From the NCBI GenBank assembly GCA_044350415.1, contig JBILHQ010000062.1, positions 1 to 26,356 on the forward strand: a DNA stretch of 26,356 nt. Reading direction: 5' to 3'. The notes under the pieces are model-generated. The model saw only the letters and a list, made by a program, of their open reading frames with translations, searched no databases and was not told where the DNA came from. Position numbers and translations under genes: made by a program. Of the stretch, positions 24,701 to 26,356 are shown piece by piece. The DNA is from M3007 sp044350415 (GTDB lineage Bacteria > Bacteroidota > Bacteroidia > Chitinophagales > Saprospiraceae). Positions within the stretch are counted from its first letter, which is position 1, and each line of letters starts with the position of its first letter.

Positions 24701-26356
24701 TATAACTTCCGGATGCGGAAGCTGTTGCGGTCGAATTGGCGGCTGTATTGTTGCCAAATTGAATGGATTCACCTGCAGGGCCTGTCAATACGCTCCATTG
24801 GCCATTGCCGGAAGCTGCCAATGTAACTGTATTGCCACAATCTGCAATATCTGCACCTGCTAACGCAACAGGAAAATCATGAAATACTACTGGTTGGCCC
24901 TGACTTACCGAAAAACAAGGATCCAGCGGATTGGGCAATCCATTCAAGTTATTTCCGGCCACAAAGGAAATATAATAGGTCTGGCCGAAGTTCATGCCCG
25001 GGATAAAACCGAATATGCCGGTTGTGTTTTGGGCAATCGGATTCACCAGTATTAATCCTGCGCCTTCATGGAGCACAAAAGCACCCACATCATTTGCATC
25101 AAATGTGGGCAAAGTCAGTTGAACGGCTGCCACCGTTTCATTGACACAGGCCGATAAAGCCATTTGCGAAACTGAACCAGCATTGGTGGCGCAATTACAA
25201 TTATGCGTCCCCAAAATATCAGTGCTTGGACACCCGTTGGCATCGATAATATTAAAAACATAGGGCTGACCGCTTAGTATAGAGTCAGAAACAAATATAC
25301 CGTTGGCAACGGTTCCGCCAGTAATCATATAGGGTGCAGTTCCGCCGGTAATTGGAAAAGACACTGTATAATATTCATTCGCGCCATCACATAAATAACT
25401 ATTGGCACCTGCGGCCGGGATACTATTAAAGGTAATATCTACATCATTAGAGCTTACGCACCCCGCATTATTAAGGGTATATCTGAACGTATAAAGGCCG
25501 GTCATGCCTACTGTAACCGGCGTTGCAGCTGCATTGGCATTGACAAAAGACGCTGATCCTGTGCCCGTTACCACCGACCATTGTCCGCCAGTCACCGTGC
25601 CACTCAGGTTAGCGGTTTGCCCGCAAAGCACTTGACCTGTCCCTGCATTGGCAACGAGAACAGCATTTACCACGACAGGAAAGTTTACTTGCGGTGCTGT
25701 GCCACAAGAGCCATCGGCTGAAACACCTATATTACCACCAGGGGCAGTGAACCAAAGGACAGTGATTGAGGTCGTATTCTGACCATTGAGAAGCGTTCCT
25801 CCGGGGGGAACAGACCAGGTATATCCTGTTGCACCTGGCACGGAGACAATAGCATACACTACGGTATCCCCTGCACAAACAATGGCTGGGCCAACAATGA
25901 CAGGTTGGGGCGGTGGCGCTCCAAGTGTTACATTAAAGCAGGTTTGAGGACTGTTGGCACAAGAATTATTGGCCCTCACGCAAACTGAGCCCGTGGTAGC
26001 GTTGATGTCCCAGGTGATTTGGGCAGATGCGGTACCATTACCGCCCGTAACGGTTCCGCCCGTAACGGTCCAAATATAAGAAGTGGCTCCAAGGACTGGA
26101 ACAACGGAATAAGTCCCTGTCGTTCCGCTACAGGAGACCGCACTTCCACTAATAACAGGCGTTCCGGGAATATTAATTACAGTTATGTTTTTACACTGTT
26201 GCGGACTTGGGCCACAAGTATTTGCAGCACCCACGCAGATGGTACCGCTCGTAGCACCATTCCAATTGACGGTGATCGAAGTGGTACCCTGGCCGGCAAC
26301 GATTTGCGCTGGCGAAGAAACTGTCCAGCCATAAGTTGTGGCATTACTTACTGCTG
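21714..26356 (-). CDS. Second giant secreted protein with T9SS type B sorting domain, N-terminus beyond the right edge
   Basis: The frame is open to the right edge, giving at least 1546 residues; the apparent start at 26234 is an internal GTG within a PKD-like domain. Order on the minus strand: a partial PKD-like domain, two complete PKD-like domains (26171-25665), and three copies of a Cys-containing module of about 262 residues (25652-23283). Further Ig-like domains follow (for example GSISGTATICSGGQVTISFTG, SEAGADQTIDC), then a SprB-like repeat (VKKDVSCFGLVNGYIEVD..DANGC). The type B sorting domain is at the C-terminus (YVPNIFDPAGSGIN, FKIFDRWGELMHD, GVYVWTAVILFKDGQKELFSGDVMIIR). The sorting domain implies export by the type IX system. 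Function is probably adhesion, matrix or gliding-related surface display, but this is inferred from architecture. Confidence 0.92.
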   Translation of the reverse strand, partial: AVSNATTYGWTVSSPAQIVAGQGTTSITVNWNGATSGTICVGAANTCGPSPQQCKNITVINIPGTPVISGSAVSCSGTTGTYSVVPVLGATSYIWTVTGGTVTGGNGTASAQITWDINATTGSVCVRANNSCANSPQTCFNVTLGAPPPQPVIVGPAIVCAGDTVVYAIVSVPGATGYTWSVPPGGTLLNGQNTTSITVLWFTAPGGNIGVSADGSCGTAPQVNFPVVVNAVLVANAGTGQVLCGQTANLSGTVTGGQWSVVTGTGSASFVNANAAATPVTVGMTGLYTFRYTLNNAGCVSSNDVDITFNSIPAAGANSYLCDGANEYYTVSFPITGGTAPYMITGGTVANGIFVSDSILSGQPYVFNIIDANGCPSTDILGTHNCNCATNAGSVSQMALSACVNETVAAVQLTLPTFDANDVGAFVLHEGAGLILVNPIAQNTTGIFGFIPGMNFGQTYYISFVAGNNLNGLPNPLDPCFSVSQGQPVVFHDFPVALAGADIADCGNTVTLAASGNGQWSVLTGPAGESIQFGNNTAANSTATASASGSYTLSWTVTENGCTSTDQVVTTFNSNPVVANITRDCDAANQFFTVTIQIQGAGGYSVNGTPISGSIFTGLPLANNQTYTYTITDVNGCKTPDVTGAYACNCSTNAGTMGLTVLKACENATIQAVANNDANLDGNDVVAFVLHDGSGVNLGNIWGQNSTGLFSLLPGMTAGQTYYISRVAGNPIVASGFPNPSDPCFAVAQGQPVVFLKIPTPDAGPDNADCGNSLTLSAVPTSFAGQWSLFTGPGTAAFTQGQLAATPVNVSLPGVYTFGWTETNDICTGSDIMTATFNPLPAASVSNEICNNTNTQYSVVVDVTGGTAPFTIAGIGGSFAGNTFTSVLIPTNTTYSLAITDTNGCTFGPVEGTKNCNCLTDAGTMSIAPLVFCADQPAIAVWDNNAQLDGDDIVQFVLHTGSGGALGQVLGTSVTPQFNFGNGLITGQTYYVSAIAGNAIAGSVDINDACFSVASGTPVQWKAMPTGSISGTATICSGGQVTISFTGTGTYPLSFIWNDGNTPDQTILLTTGSTISVPVNPALTSTFTLTQIVDGTLPACSVDLQSTAVITVNQPVDAGTAPLELDICAEEQAIVTLSDLLVGADTGGTWLEVSSSPALPGTFDAVNGTFIATGQQPGAYKFRYKMGALAPCPDDETVIVVNIRPQPKSEAGADQTIDCDTNSVLLGGIGTTAGSGISYFWQKDGIAIPDAVQNTITVTEGGVYLLTVKNAFGCTASDEAIVSLDNAQPAFGNIVKKDVSCFGLVNGYIEVDTALGGTEPYLFSFNGGAFNSKRKFGPLASGVYRLEVMDANGCITQSDDITVEDPPRLTVDMGTDLNIKLGDMVSVEAILNVPFSSLDTIIWQPLFDSSGVGTVFQAFQPIRTASIDIFVKDTAGCSAIDRLLIFVDSRRHVYVPNIFDPAGSGINVVTVYGGGEVAQIESFKIFDRWGELMHDETGFQPNDETKGWNGVFQNKRALPGVYVWTAVILFKDGQKELFSGDVMIIR
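23283..25652 (-). repeat. Three tandem copies of a module of about 262 residues
   Basis: Each copy has in order: CG..(A/L)..LS...GQWSV.TG; a strand YTF.(Y/W)T...GC; ITD.NGC; the cluster NCNC.T.AG(T/S)(M/V); FVLH.G(S/A)G; GQTYY(I/V)S..AGN; and DPCF(S/A)V..GQPVVF (DACFSVASGTPVQW in the third). Copies span about 25652-24861, 24860-24075 and 24074-23283. The NCNC and PCF cysteines are conserved in all three. Confidence 0.85.
25665..26356 (-). repeat. Tandem PKD-like domains, first one cut by the window edge
   Basis: Two full copies (26171-25920 and 25919-25665) and one partial copy (26356-26172) share P-x-I-x-G-x-A-x-x-C near the start, G-A-T-x-Y-x-W-(T/S)-V, and S-I-T-V-x-W before a C-V-x-A-x-N-x-C strand. 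This is the PKD-like arrangement common in Bacteroidota surface proteins. More copies probably lie beyond the right edge. Confidence 0.75.

Noticed and set aside
21714..26234. Second giant protein treated as complete from 26234
   Set aside because: That codon is a GTG inside a PKD-like domain, and the frame stays open with matching domain sequence to the window edge.

Overview
This window looks like a chromosomal segment of a member of the Bacteroidota, most likely Saprospiraceae or a close relative. The evidence is the Bacteroidota-type promoter boxes (TAnnTTTG), two very large secreted repeat proteins ending in the type B sorting domain of the type IX secretion system (T9SS), lipoprotein-style c-type cytochromes, and a Bacteroidota-like uracil phosphoribosyltransferase. 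No rRNA, tRNA, CRISPR array, transposase or phage gene was seen. Family assignments come from reading motifs in the translations, not from database searches.

Left part (1-8631). A PSCyt1/DUF1549/DUF1553 cytochrome protein runs off the left edge on the minus strand. It is followed by a plus-strand pair (DUF1415 protein and a PlsC-type acyltransferase) and a minus-strand YbjJ-like MFS transporter. Next come an unrecognised three-TM protein with a C-terminal SPOR-like domain, a lipoprotein with a poly-lysine tail, and a di-haem cytochrome c peroxidase/MauG-family lipoprotein. Convergent gene ends carry clear hairpins.

Middle (8632-14798). A cytosolic HtrA-like protease joined to a zinc ribbon and a YbjN/CesT-like C-terminal domain precedes uracil phosphoribosyltransferase on the plus strand. 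Then come a GNAT acetyltransferase and a class V PLP enzyme (both minus), rfaE2 (plus), and PAP2, smpB and gmhA (all minus). GmhA and RfaE2 are the first and last steps of ADP-heptose synthesis; the intermediate enzymes are not in the window. Two palindromic elements flank the acetyltransferase gene. One has perfect 28-bp arms and shares its arm sequence with a hairpin 7.8 kb away, which suggests a dispersed palindromic repeat family.

Right part (14906-26356). Two adjacent minus-strand genes encode giant secreted proteins. The first is complete (2183 aa) with 19 tandem cysteine-paired repeats of about 77 aa, a SprB-like repeat and a T9SS type B sorting domain. The second is at least 1546 aa, open at the right edge, and contains PKD-like domains and a module of about 262 aa present three times before its own type B sorting domain. 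Together they look like a surface adhesin or matrix locus.

No complete new defence or mobile system is visible. The most notable items are the palindromic repeat family, the interlocked promoter pair between the PLP enzyme and rfaE2, the protease fusion, and the paired giant surface proteins.
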